Of a stretch of DNA of 64,000 nucleotides, positions 31,857 to 42,889 are shown piece by piece. Both the position numbers and the translations under genes were made by a program. How positions within the stretch are numbered: the first letter of the stretch is position 1; every line of letters begins with the position of its first letter. The stretch comes from Micropterix aruncella (taxonomy: Eukaryota > Arthropoda > Insecta > Lepidoptera > Micropterigidae). Location: positions 3,052,442 through 3,116,441 of the forward strand of contig OX155976.1 of NCBI GenBank assembly GCA_944548615.1, in the 5' to 3' direction. The notes beneath the pieces were generated by a model that was not told the origin of the DNA, did no database searches, and saw only the letters and a program-made list of their open reading frames with translations.

Positions 31857-34346
31857 GTTTCCAAAAGACAAAACAAATATGATGAAGTAGATTGATGCTG
31901 TAAAGAAGACCAATTGGGAACCAAACTTTTGGAGTAGAATCTGTTCAGTACATTTTCCGGATTCAAACATGTATGAAACCAAAAATGGAATCCGTAGATT
32001 AACAAACGACGCTGTACCTTCGCTTTTTCTACAACAATCTCCATTTTCCGGTCAACAGTCGGAGGTTGCAGGGCTTTCCAATTCAGGACTGGTACACGAC
32101 ACTCCAAGGAAACGAAAGTTAAAAACAGAAATTATCCGTTTAAAAGACATTGCAAAACGCCGACGTATGCGGGGCAAGGCACTACACGCTGCTAATCGGC
32201 GTTTGAAAAAGAAAGGTGACAATTTATCTAAGGTATTAAAAGAACTGAAGCAAAAAAGACTGATCAACCAAGAACAAGTGGATATTCTGGAAGTGTGCCG
32301 GCTTTCTACAGCAGCTCTTTTGAAAAGGATGACTCATAAACGGAGAGAATATCCACCTGAACTGCGTACATTTGCGCTAACCCTCCATTTCTATTCTCCA
32401 AAGGCCTACTCTTACGTACGTAGTACCTTTAACACATGTCTACCACATACAAGCACCATAAGAAAATGGTACCAATGCATAAACGCCACGCCAGGTTTCA
32501 CTGCAGAAGCTTTTAAAGCACTTGATCAAAAGGTCAAGTCTTCTGACAAGAAAATTCTATGCAATTTGGTAATAGACGAGATGTCGATTCGACAATTAAA
32601 GGAATTTGACGGTAATGCAGTCCAAGGATATGTAGATTTTGGTGCTGGGTTTGATGTTACCGGAGTTTCAATGCACCATGCAAACAAGCTCTGGTGTTCC
32701 TTTTAGTTGCCATTAACGAGCAGTGGAAAATTCCAGTAGGATATTTTCTGGTAATCGGCGTAACAGGTGAGCAAAGAGCCAATCTAGTAAGGATATGCCT
32801 TTCTAATTGCCACGATGTAGGCGTGGTAGTTGTATCTATGACATTTGATGGTTGCCCAGCAAATATAGCCATGGCTCAAGAGCTTGGCTGTTCGTTTAAC
32901 TACCAACGTCAACTAAAAACCTATTTCGAACATCCTGCAACAAAAGAACCAGTTTTTGTATTTTTTGACCCATGTCACATGGTGAAACTGGTCAGAAATA
33001 CATTACAAAGTAAAAAGGTTCTTAGAGATAATAACGGCGGCCTAATCAAATGGCAATATTTTGAAGAATTAAACACGCTCCAACTAAATGAAAATTTTCA
33101 CTAGGGAAATAAATTATCGACACAACACATCAACTTTCAAAATCAAATAATGAAAGTAAAGCTAGCAGTACAGCTGTTAAGTGCCAGTGTTGCGAACGCT
33201 ATTGAATTTTGCGACAAAAAATTACGTATACTTAATTTTGCTCACTCACAACCAACAGTGAATTTCATCAACACAATGAACAATCTGACTGACATTCTTA
33301 ATTCAAGAAAGTTTACTGGCATTGACTTTAAAGCACCAATCAATGAGAAAAACGAAACGAAGTATCTAACGTTCATGGATAATGCAAAAACTTATTTGGA
33401 ACATCTAGTTTTGATGGACAATGAAACACCGATCATGAATACCAGAAATAAAGTAGGTTTCCTTGGATTGTGCGTGTGCATAGACAGCATGAAAGGATTG
33501 TACAACGAGCTCGTTAAACAAGAAAAAACATTGGATTTTTTACCAATGTACAAGTTAAGCCAAGACCACTTAGAGATATTTTTTTCAGTAGTACGGTCCC
33601 ACGGCGGGTTCAACAATAATCCATCGGCCCTGCAATTTATGGCAACTTACAAAAAGCTCTTGGTTCACATGGAGTTAAAAGAGAATTTCAGGGGTAACTG
33701 TGCTCCTCTGGAACACATAACTTTGTTAACGTGTTCGTCGTCAACTGAGCATATTAACTTGACAACGAAGGGTTATAGATCAGGATCACAAGTGGATATG
33801 GTCGACGAACAATTCATGAGCAATTTGAAGGAGGAAGATCTGAGTTTACCTGCCGGTTTCCATTCAGTATTTTCACAACATGTTGTGGCATACGTTGCCG
33901 GGTATGTTGTTAGATATTTACTATCTAGACTAAATTGCACTGATTGCTTGGGAGCATTAGTCGCAAACACACCTAAACAAGCTCATTTATTTATTGTGTT
34001 TAAAGACAGAAGTGGACTTATCTATCCATCAAATGATGTAATCCGAATTTGTAATGCCGCAGAATCAGTAGTAAGGGTTAATTTTGACAAAAGTAATAAA
34101 TCCGATCGCGATCCTATAAATATGGTTACAAAAACGTTAAAATTATTCATCGGATCCGATATTTTCACGATCCTTCATGCCCATTTATTTGAGCAGGAAC
34201 CGTGCAGTAATCATTTGCTTCATCTGCTAAGGGCCGTTATCCAAAAATATGTCGATATACGGATAAAATATTTAGTTTGTAAGTCAAATGTAAAACAAAC
34301 CAAGAGGCAACTATACAACAAGCTCACTCTTTTAAAAGGGCAATAA
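31857..34346 (+). pseudogene. P-element/THAP9-like transposase, disrupted
   Basis: After acceptor TTTTAG the frame begins FPKD and includes ICSVHF, completing the THAP finger, with a TAG at 31888-31890. A coiled, basic region and then the RNase H-like core follow: DEMS at 32575, DGCPAN at 32847 and DPCHMVKL at 32967, and later QDHLEIFFSVVRSHGGFNNN near 33560. A one-base loss near 32688 shifts the frame (first piece ends 32706, next begins by 32694), and a TAG at 33102-33104 breaks it again. Open pieces are 31969-32706, 32694-33104 and 33150-34346. The length and motif order fit P/THAP9 transposases. Confidence 0.92.
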
Positions 34347-35569
34347 CGGATACTTAAGGGTTTGGATCCTCCAAGCGGGCGATCTGAATACAGTCTAGTC
34401 GAATACTAGCTGACTGCGCTTAGACCAGATTCTATGATTCTACCTACGTCTGAGGTTTTAGTTATTATTGCTCAATGGAAGCTGTAATTTTTGAGAACAG
34501 AATTGTATTTCTGTTATCAAAATTACATCTTCCTGTACCTTTGTATTTTCCACTAAAATAAACCTTAGGCATACATCCAATCATATAAAACTACATTGCT
34601 TGTCCTATTTTATCGTGAACACTGAAGATCGAGTAGATATAATTTGTTGATTTGAATAATTTTCGACAAAAAAATAATGGCGCCTTATAAGAGCCTTAAT
34701 TAGAATATTATTTTGTAGATATTCTAAAATGTGATTAAAATAAACACGTTTAAAACATCATGAACTATTTTTTTTATTTCTTACCTTTATGGCATATTGG
34801 GGTCAAATGGTTACAAACCAATAAACATTTTTATAAATGTATATATATTTCTTATGTTTTAAAAAATAATTTTAAGCTTCTCTTTACTACACTAGATTTT
34901 TGTCGCCGCCACTGACAGGGAGTGTTTTTATTCATCTATGAGATGGCAAAATACAGCATCGCCGCACAGCACTCATATCTTCTCTTTCCTGCGCAAGAAA
35001 TTATGGGAGGCGGAGCGACGTTGGTTGACATCCTTACGAGAAGACGACGTAATTGAGCGTGTATGTCAGTAAACTGTTACAATGTCAACAATTACAATGT
35101 ACAACAATTTACAATGTCGAGTCGAGTGAGTGCTATCCGTAATCGACTAGTCGATTGGCGAGCGCGTGGTCACTCCCTATTTCTCGCATCTCCATCAATA
35201 TACGGTATAAACATCTATAGCACACCTGTCTACTTTCGGCTCCAAGCGACCCGTTTGAAGCGCGCGCTAATTGTTGGAAAGGCGATGCCTGAAATAGCAC
35301 GCCATCTATTATTTTCTTCATTGAACATGTGATTTGTAGCGTAGAAGGAAATGCAATAGATAGCGCTAATAATTGAATGCTAATTTCGTTGAAACTGCTT
35401 GAATTATTGGGTTTTTAGAATCAATCGATCCTTTATAATTAAAACTTAATTATCAATGTTAATATAGATATCCAAATAAATTCCTATACTTTTCGACGTC
35501 AGCACTACCAGTGCCATCTGCGTAGTGACGGCGAGAAATATGCTGCCATTTTCTTGTATGAGATGGTGC
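34347..35569. other. 3' non-coding part of the P-like element
   Basis: About 1.2 kb between the transposase stop and the right inverted repeat, with no coding motif. Confidence 0.7.
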
Positions 35570-35594
35570 TATCTATTACACTATAAAATCAATG

Positions 35595-36080
35595 GTACTA
35601 CCTAACAGTCAATGAATGTCATCTTACAGATTAGCTGAACTATGAAAGTAAATATTAAGTTCACTACTTTATTAAGATAATAACACAAAAAGAAATATAA
35701 AATTACAAAAAATATACATATCAATTGCGTGTCAACATGACATGATCGAATTAAACTATGTAATAATTGTGGTCCGAATATTGTGGATATATCTTGTCGA
35801 TTCGATACCTTTATTTAAATACCTTCTTTAATTTGAGGGGAGAGTTTACGATATTGACGGGATGAACATTAAATGTCTGACAGTTACAAAACCCATGAAC
35901 ATACTGTATGGGAGAATGTTTTTTCTTTTATTTTATTTTTTCGGTAATTTTCCAATGTTTTAATAGTTATTCTGCTATTCGGGACGGAGACAAATACAAC
36001 AAATCATAAACCATGAAAATCGCTCCAGCCGTTCTTGATTTATAAGTGTTTGAACAAACCCGACTGTTTTATATATATAG
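35595..36080 (+). repeat. Dispersed repeat family T, right piece
   Basis: Continues the sequence cut by the P-like element and ends with GTTTGAACAAACCCGACTG and a TATATATATAG tail. Confidence 0.8.
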
Positions 36081-36082
36081 AC

Positions 36083-36330
36083 TAGCTGACCCGGAGAACT
36101 TCGTACCGCCTAACAGTCAATGAATGTCGTGTTAGATTAGCTGAACTTAATTCATGATTTTATGAAAGTAATACAATGAATACAAAATAAATATTAAGTT
36201 CACTACTTTATTAAGATAATAACACTAAAAGAAATATAAAAGTACAAAAATTAAGTATATCAATCGCGTGTCAGCAAGACATGATTGAATTAAACTATTT
36301 ACATATTGCGCAGCATGGGATGCACTTGGT
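36083..36330 (+). repeat. Dispersed repeat family T (second copy)
   Basis: ACTAGCTGACCCGGAGAACT with TCGTACCGCCTAACAGTCAA shows the uninterrupted form of the family, adjacent head-to-tail to the first copy. Confidence 0.8.
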
Positions 36331-36577
36331 TTAATTCTCTTCATTGAAGCACCTTGTGATATACAACATTTTTTGTAATTTTTTTTCAGGCGCAAGAACA
36401 AATAAAGCGGATGATTTGCCGACACGTGAACATGCCACCTTCAACTGACCATGAGAAAAACACAGATTTACATTTTGTATGGGAAAAAATTTGCGCGCGA
36501 AGGCTGGCTTTCGAGCGGTTAATAGCAATGAAGAATTCCTCAGTTTTGAGCGATGATTAACGAAAGTTCGTTATGAC

Positions 36578-36640
36578 ATTTTATAGAGGAGGTCTATGTC
36601 CAACGGTGAACGCCTACCGGCTGATGATGGTAATGATGAT
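36578..36640 (+). mobile_element. LINE 3' tail next to a KDM5 splice donor
   Basis: GAGGAGGTCTATGTCCAACG, then CCTACCGGCTGATGATGG and GATGATGAT repeats, is the well-known 3' end of RTE-like LINEs in insects. Its last repeat ends within about seven bases of the exon 8 donor. Confidence 0.75.
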
Positions 36641-36646
36641 GCTTAC

Positions 36647-36809
36647 CGTCTGGTCCTATGGCAAAGCGGACAAAGGAACTTGTTGGTCTCTTTGGTGGGG
36701 TCGGCGTTTGAGTCCTGAGTCCTGGGAGACGTTCCTCCCTCGGCTGCAGCCTCGGGTGTCGGCGAAGGCGGCGGTGAAATTGGAGGTGTGTGGTATTTCA
36801 TACAAGAAC
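36647..36809 (-). CDS. Kdm5: KDM5 exon 8 of window (second half of PHD2)
   Basis: This exon has no obvious open-frame flag and was found by searching for the last PHD2 ligands. After acceptor TTGCAG it completes the cysteine codon, runs through a Pro/Ser/Thr-rich loop, and ends KFLCPLCHRTR before GTAAGC. The C-P-L-C motif supplies the final zinc pair and the split arginine codon joins exactly to the PRLETIL start of exon 9. Its donor lies a few bases from a LINE 3' tail (36578-36640). Confidence 0.9.
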
Positions 36810-36929
36810 CTGCAAAAAATCACACAAAAATAACAACCATGTTCAGATCAGATTAAATGTGTTGGAATCTGGGCTTTGCAGACCTTCTGTGCCTCCGTTC
36901 GACGACTGTTCATTTCACAGTCCTATGCT

Positions 36930-37065
36930 TTCCACAAACTCCAGTATCATTTATTGGGTCGGTCTGTAAATCGTTTTTATATCGAATTTATTCAGAATGA
37001 CACCTTTATGTATGGCAGAAATGCTTGTGATCCTCTCAGTGTCTTTCATATTGGATAATGTGCGT
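36930..37065 (-). pseudogene. Penelope-like fragment (RT-endonuclease linker)
   Basis: The minus strand reads ILNKFDIKTIYRPTQ, like LNRFDIKTIFKPTQ in the element at 20678-21609. Nothing more is preserved. Confidence 0.6.
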
Positions 37066-37104
37066 ATCATATCTATTTCATATTTTCGTATCACTTTTCT
37101 GTGC

Positions 37105-37300
37105 ATCTACGGCTTCGAAGAGGAAGTGAATGGGTGGTAAGGTGAAGGTGAAAGCTCACATGTGGCAAGACAGCTGTCCTAAACCTACCACAGCCAGTCG
37201 TTAGTCCGGAATCCACTGCTTACCCCTCAAAAATGTAAAAAAATATAATCATGATCAGTGAATTCCATGGCAGCTCCGTTTGTATTTTATTTTTTTATTT
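37105..37300 (+). pseudogene. R2-like LINE 3' end (copy H3)
   Basis: CTTCGAAGAGGAAGTGAATG with TGGCAAGACAGCTGTCC and GAATTCCATGGCAGCTCCG matches the tails of H1, H4 and H5. Confidence 0.8.
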
Positions 37301-37730
37301 ATACTAGTTATTTGTAAGGGTTTTCCAGTTTTTTTTATTTGTAAGGGTTTTTCATAATTATTCCGTTGCTTTTTGTCATAATGATGTTTTCTTTAAACAC
37401 AACATTCCCAACCTAAAAATGCTAGGAATCCCATGAAAATGTACTAAATTAAATTGAAATTGGAATGAATCCATAGGAAATTGAAAGTATTTTTGGTTTT
37501 TACACCAAGAGCGGTTCCCAAAATTTTGGATTTTTGAATGCTATACTGAATTTTGTGTGTGTGCTGTTCTGCCGTCTTACCAAAAAAAGGCACAACTAGG
37601 ATTTTTTTCAAAAATGACTTAAATATATATTCGGAATCAGAAAAAAAGGCGCATCTGTCTTTTGTATATTTTTATCTTCATTGTCCAAAGAGATACACTA
37701 AGCTCAAAAGGCACATTTGACAAGCATTTT
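37301..37730. other. Unassigned KDM5 intron sequence
   Basis: No feature recognised. Confidence 0.5.
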
Positions 37731-37734
37731 CACA

Positions 37735-38250
37735 TATGCTAGCTCAAAAGGCCATGAGCAAGCTAGAAAGGCTGTGGAAGAATCGGGGTATAAGTAAGCG
37801 AACTAAGGTCAGGCTGGTTCGAGCTCTGGTTTTCTCGATCTTTCTCTATGCATCGGAGACATGGACCCTGAAGGCTCGAATACGCACCAAAATCGATGCA
37901 CTGGAGATGTGGTGTTGGCGTAAAATGCTAGGAATCCCATGGACAGCTTGCCGCACCAACAAATCTATCCTGGAAGAACTCAGCATCTTAGTGAGACTCT
38001 CCACCGTATGCATGAGAAGGGTCGTGCAGTTCTTTGGTCATGTTGCCAGGAGAAACCCAGAGAATCTGGACAAAATGCTTTCCGGGGGTCAAGTGGAGGG
38101 AAGAAGAAGCAGAGGCAGATGGAACGACCTCATCAAAGACGTTACGAAAGGGTCAATACAATCTGCGACCCGCCATGCAGAAGACGGGTCGAAGTGGAGG
38201 AGCCTCGTAGGCAAACTGTTGTTTAGTGGCCACGATCCTCAGTAATGAGG
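37735..38250 (+). pseudogene. LINE RT C-terminus, family M (copy 2)
   Basis: An open frame of 169 residues: KVRLVRALVFSIFLYASETW, ALEMWCWRKMLGIPW and VVQFFGHVARRN, the last part of an RTE-like LINE polymerase. The 5' part is missing, so it is a truncated copy, but without stops. Confidence 0.85.
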
Positions 38251-38574
38251 GAACGACGGAGAAAAACCTAAAAATACATTTAACAGCCCATTGTCGTTAA
38301 TTATTTTTCAAACAAATGTAATTGTCGTCAGTGTTGCATTAGAAATAATAAAAATCACAAATTCCTTATTTAAACACAAAATAAATAATAAAACAAAGCA
38401 TAAAATAGAATAATTTCATTTTAATTTTCTGGCATAAAATAAATAATTTAGTTCTTTCGTCTAAATATATTGTACTTGTTGGCTAGACTGCCAAGTTTCG
38501 CCTGCTTAATTTGGCTATGAAGAGGGCCTGGGTCCCTAATAAGTGGCTTAATAAGTCGGTCCCTAATAAATGGC

Positions 38575-39396
38575 TTAACCTTTCAGAAGTAAAATTTTTG
38601 AAGCCCTCGAAAATTTGTTTGTAGAAGGTGTGTGCAAGCATACTAATATATAAAGGTGGCTTATTCAATGACAGGCTTTTACCGCAAATAGAGTTGTCAA
38701 CTACAACGGGCGAACCTGTCACCTCAGGACGTTTTAACGATTAGTCGTTTTATCCCCTTTGGAGGTGAACCCAGAAGACTTGGACAAAAACAGGCCACCG
38801 TCAAGCTCCGTCACATGCCCGTAAAAGGCCAACGCCCTTACTTCAAATTGTGACCAGATTACTCCGGTCTTTCGATTGGTTTGGAGTTCGAGGTCGCTTG
38901 CGCGGTCCTCTCCCTTACGAAACGGTGTATACAGAATCTATCGCGGACCACGGCGTCCTTTGCCCGGCTGTTCACCCAGGATCGGGTAGCCGATGGTCGT
39001 TTCAAGAGCAGTCGCCGTAAGGTCCGCAACCACCCCGCTCTATAGGAAACAGTACTGCTTCCAGACTCCCCCGACTGTTAGTCAGAGTGCACAGTCGATT
39101 GGCTTACGCCGCACGGTGCGCAGACTGTCCAGGAGCGCCAGAAGGTGGATTTCTAGGGGAAACTAGCACTAGGCCAGAAACCTGCCCGGGCTCGCACTTC
39201 ATGCGTGGAGGCCGCCGGATGGGTGTTGACCAACCCTGAACAGAATGGGTCTTCGTGGCCAACTCAGCAAGGGCCCACTAGCTCCAGGCTTTTACTGCAG
39301 TGTAAGGAGAAATAGAGCCGATAATTGAATGAATACGGATATGATACGGATAATACGAAAAACGTCCATCAGCGCGCGTGGCCACCCAGTGGTTAA
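38575..39396 (-). mobile_element. TTAA MITE family C (copy 2), interrupted by repeat X
   Basis: TTAA 38575-38578 with CCTTTCAG and, at the other side, GGCCACCCAGTGG then TTAA 39393-39396. Repeat X (38687-39284) splits it. Confidence 0.85.
38687..39284 (+). mobile_element. Repeat X (copy 3), bounded by a target duplication
   Basis: A 598-bp insert starting AATAGAGTTGTCAACTACAA and ending GGCCCACTAGCTC. CAGGCTTTTACCGCA (38672-38686) and CAGGCTTTTACTGCA (39285-39299) flank it, one change in 15. No open frame or poly(A) tail is seen. Class unknown; a 15-bp duplication suggests retrotransposition by target priming. Confidence 0.85.
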
Positions 39397-39600
39397 TAAT
39401 GGGTCCCCAAGTGGCTCTTTTTTTGAAAAATATGTAGTAAGGTGGTTTCAGTTTGTTCAGGTGAGCGTCGCTTCAGTTTCTAATGGTTGATTGATATGTT
39501 GAGCAATAAGATGCTATTCCATTATTTAGGATGCTCTCCATTTATTTCAGCCATCCCAAGCTTTTTGAAGCTTTTTGTAGCTAGCCAACAGCTAAACATT

Positions 39601-41376
39601 TTTTTTTTTTATTTGTTGAGTGGGGCTTTTCTAAGGTCTTTATGAGCCTTGTAACACTGCGACCATTGCTGATCTATTGTGTTCGCCACCTACTATAGTT
39701 CTGCGCTAAGCCTCGTGTCATTTAAGAACCGCAGCAGGCTTTTGGCGCCAGACTGTTTTACCTCCTCAGGTTGGAGGTAATGACCACCCAAGTGGGTGTA
39801 TCTTTTACGCATCAGTGGGCCACACTCGCACATGAGGTGCTGGGCAGTGGCGTGCCCAGGGTTCGTAAATAGGGCAAGCCCGACATACCTTTTTGTGTTT
39901 TTTTACGCTTTTTATAGTAAAAAAGTGGTACCTCTTTACTCTTTAATCTTCAGTTTGAAATTTACTGCTTGGGTCGTACATTCAATAAAGCACACTGAAA
40001 GCATGCTACTGCAAGACAGAATTTAACATATACTTATCAGCAGTCGCATACCTCTAGTGGCTTTAAAGGACTCTCTTGCGTCGTTGCGTCTCAAACGAGG
40101 TGCTGAGTTATTTTGTAGATTGTTTTCATAAATTTGATCAAATTCATATTGAAATTCAACACGTAACCAAGTCTGAAATTCCTTTATTTTGTTTTCCTTC
40201 ATTAATTCCTATAACCCACATCGACTTGTGATTTTTGAAGAATGTTGTACAAGCTCTCAGCTTTTTCAAAAATTCGGCGGAAAACAAGGTGAAAATTTTT
40301 AAATGGAATGATCGCATCGAGTTTTCAAAATTCTCCGCTGCTAAAACCGTATCCCCGTCCCAGTCCTGCGGGTTGTTACATATGTCAGAAAACAAAATAA
40401 TAAGAATACATTACTGACCACAAAGGACAATTTCCTCCATTTTTTATCAGGCACTAAAAACCACAAATCAATTGAAATTACACAATAAAAAATTAGCCCG
40501 ACGTCACTCGCACATTTAAATCCAAACTAATTATAATGAAGTCGCGCTTTCTGTTGACACGTTCGCATTCACAGTTCGCATTCAACGTCATGGCTAAGCA
40601 AGCCCGGCTTAGCTCCCGATACAAAAGTTGTATATAGACATATATTGTTTAGCGTAATTTGCCACAGGTGCGAATGAGAGGAACACTGATTTTGAAAGCC
40701 GCATTGAAAGCCCAATATGTGCGAGCGAAACAGCAATGGCGCCCTGTCGATAATTATCGCACCTGTCGATAACAGTTTTTTTCTCGCGTGGAGCGAGCTG
40801 TGCGCGTTAGATGGCAGTAGTAGCGCTAGCAAAATAATTTATTTAATTGTTTTTTTTACGAATTGTGTTATTAATTTATTTAATCGTTAATTTGGAAGTA
40901 TAGGCAAGCCAGGCTTTTCGGCTTATATGAAGAGACCGCCACTGGTGCTGGGGAGTTTCCTCTGCTCCTTGGCAGAACCTGCACATTTTTGTGTCTCTGA
41001 GCTTGAGGTTGAACATGTGTTTGTTCAGGCCACAATGCCCCGTGAGCGCCCTCACCAGTATGCGTAGATTGTTCCTATTTAGCGACAAGGCCTCACGGGC
41101 CATCTTACGGTCGTAAGCCTTAATTAGCGCTTTGGAATGATTCAACCCTGGCGTGTTGTTCCAGTGGTTGACGGATTTTTCTAAACATATTTGTTTGAGA
41201 ATAAGGTTTGCAAGGTTTTTTAATACGCCACAGCAAGGTTCAGGGCCGTATAACGTTCCCTTTGCTCCCGTCTTAGCAAGTCGTCGGCTTTTTCATTTCC
41301 CTCGATTCCTGCATGGCCAGGAACCCATCTTAGAATTACCCTGTTCTTTTCGCCCAGGGAATTCAGTAGTGAACAC
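39601..41376 (-). mobile_element. LINE family L1 (copy b), interrupted by a hAT element
   Basis: ACAGCTAAACATT flanks it (39588-39600 and 41377-41389). A T-run at the left is its poly(A) tail. Minus-strand pieces include LTGHCGLNKHMFNLKL and CRFCQGAEETPQH, as in copy a. Truncated at the 5' side; 668 bp without the hAT insert. Confidence 0.92.
39845..40944. mobile_element. Non-autonomous hAT element, 1100 bp
   Basis: Starts CAGTGGCGTGCCCAGGG and ends CCGCCACTG, with the 8-bp duplication GTGCTGGG (39837-39844 and 40945-40952). No transposase was recognised inside. Confidence 0.93.
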
Positions 41377-41866
41377 ACAGCTAAACATTAACGAAGACGT
41401 CGAGTTCCCTCGGGAGAAGATCTGGCGCCGGATGAATTGAGACGTCGGAACCAATTTTAATTTGAGCGCGCTTTTGGTCACTCGTAACCGCTTTGTGGAT
41501 TTTTTAATGCGCTGTGCGTAAACATTAGTCAGATTGTATATATTGTGCCGAGGAAGGAGAAAACCTAGAATACACCATTTAAATACTGCACTAAATTTTG
41601 TTTTGTTTGTGGGCATGTACAGTTGGGCAAAACGAGTAGAAATCAGTTTTTTGTAACCTACCCCTGAGTATTTAACTTTTTCAGTATATATTGTTTTACC
41701 TTTTTAAATTTAGTTTCTGCTTTTCAGCTTCAAAATGCAGTTCTTTTTTTTTTCTTCTTTTGGCAATTCCCTGTTATATCATTTTAGGAAACTGAAATTT
41801 ACACTGCATCGTCCAAACGGGTACAGACCCAAGCCTCAGCAAAAAAAGTTATAATCATATACTTAC

Positions 41867-41988
41867 AGTGGAACCAATCCTTGCAGAGCTCGCATTGGTT
41901 CATAACTCCAAACTGTCGTTTTTGGCAGAAGCAGAAGGTTATCCCGGGCTGGGGCGGAAGTCTGATGTCCTTGCGAATGTTCCTCATC
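41867..41988 (-). CDS. Kdm5: KDM5 exon 7 of window (first half of PHD2)
   Basis: The exon starts with the last base of an arginine codon and ends with the first base of a cysteine codon before GTAAGTATATG. It encodes MRNIRKDIRLP and then the PHD2 zinc ligands in the order C-F-C ... C-E-L-C-K-D-W-F-H. The finger is completed in exon 8. Confidence 0.93.
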
Positions 41989-42076
41989 CTGCGTGCAAAA
42001 ATAAGGATTATAACGGAGAGTGCGTATACAAAACGTGCAGAAATTGGTTGTTTTCCGTACGCTTCATTTCAATTAC

Positions 42077-42321
42077 CTCAGCTCGGTCATGTTGGCGACT
42101 TCCCGCTCCTCGGCCGCCTTGAAGGAGGTGACGATCTCGGTGGGCGTTCGCTCCTCGCTGAAGTTGCGCAGGAACAACTCTGCGTCCAGCGAGGAGGGGG
42201 GGGGCTCCCCGCCCCCCGCGCTCTCCTTCTTCACCCCGCGGCCCCCCGCCCAGTTGTTGCGGTTGCGGAACAGGATGTCCGTGCGCGGCGACAGTGCCTC
42301 CATCAAGCTGTGCGGCCAAGT
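42077..42321 (-). CDS. Kdm5: KDM5 exon 6 of window (linker before PHD2)
   Basis: The acceptor is CTTTCAG and the donor is GAG|GTAATT, leaving two bases in the last codon. The peptide begins TWPHSLMEALSPRTDI, equivalent to the 'LLEVLCP' segment after FLKK, then a Gly/Pro-rich stretch and a charged helix EIVTSFKAAEEREVANMTEL. The middle of the exon is markedly GC-rich compared with the flanking introns. Only 88 bp separate it from exon 7. Confidence 0.9.
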
Positions 42322-42469
42322 CTGAAAGCAACATAACCAGTCAGCTCGACTGCACATTTCACTTGTGCCACAGCACTAATAGTCTAAGATCTCACTAAGA
42401 TTTCTACCATTCTTTCTGTGTTATTCAAACGGAAGCCTCGATTATATATATATGATATTAGATTGCTCA

Positions 42470-42640
42470 ACTCCATACGATTTGGCAACCTTTCTGCGTC
42501 AGCAAAATGCAAGTGGCGCTGATAGCATTGACGGCGAAACTTACAGAAATTTATTTCGCCAAGATCTAACAATTAAAGTAATGATAACTATAATAACATG
42601 GATAACCAATGGTTTTTATAAAAGACTGATTGATTATGCA
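42470..42640 (+). repeat. Dispersed repeat family K (fragment)
   Basis: Begins ATACGATTTGGCAACCTTTC and includes GCTGATAGCATTGACGGCGA, shared with 60420-60470. Non-coding as it stands. Confidence 0.65.
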
Positions 42641-42889
42641 TAACTTTTTGCAGCAGCATACATGACTTTTCACATATGCGGCATTCGAAATTGCGCTCTT
42701 TCACGGGGGTGACTATGTTCACATTTCTTTGGGTATGACAGAGACGAATATATAATATTGCTTCCCTTACGAAGTCTATCCCGACGGCGCAATTAAAAAC
42801 TTATTTTGTGAGGCCGAGTCTCATATACACCGTAGAGAAGTTTGACCTTGCCCCGAAAAGACCTCATACGCACTGCTTTTAGTCACAAG

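Larger units (their letters stand above)
30662..35594 (+). mobile_element. P-element/THAP9-like DNA transposon, full length but defective
   Basis: A perfect 25-bp inverted repeat pairs 30662-30686 with 35570-35594 and continues imperfectly for roughly 25 bp more. GTACTACC flanks both sides (30655-30662, 35595-35602), the 8-bp target duplication known for P elements (one base shared with the end). It carries a THAP exon, an intron and a transposase region with lesions. It lies in the intron between KDM5 exons 8 and 9, antisense to the gene, inside an older repeat of family T. Confidence 0.95.

Noticed and set aside
36573..36833. 86-codon plus frame
   Set aside because: It is antisense to KDM5 exon 8 and to the LINE tail beside it.
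42008..42357. Other long open frames around the GC-rich KDM5 exon 6, both strands
   Set aside because: GC-rich sequence lacks stop codons by composition; only the frame that matches neighbours in phase and the family sequence was kept.
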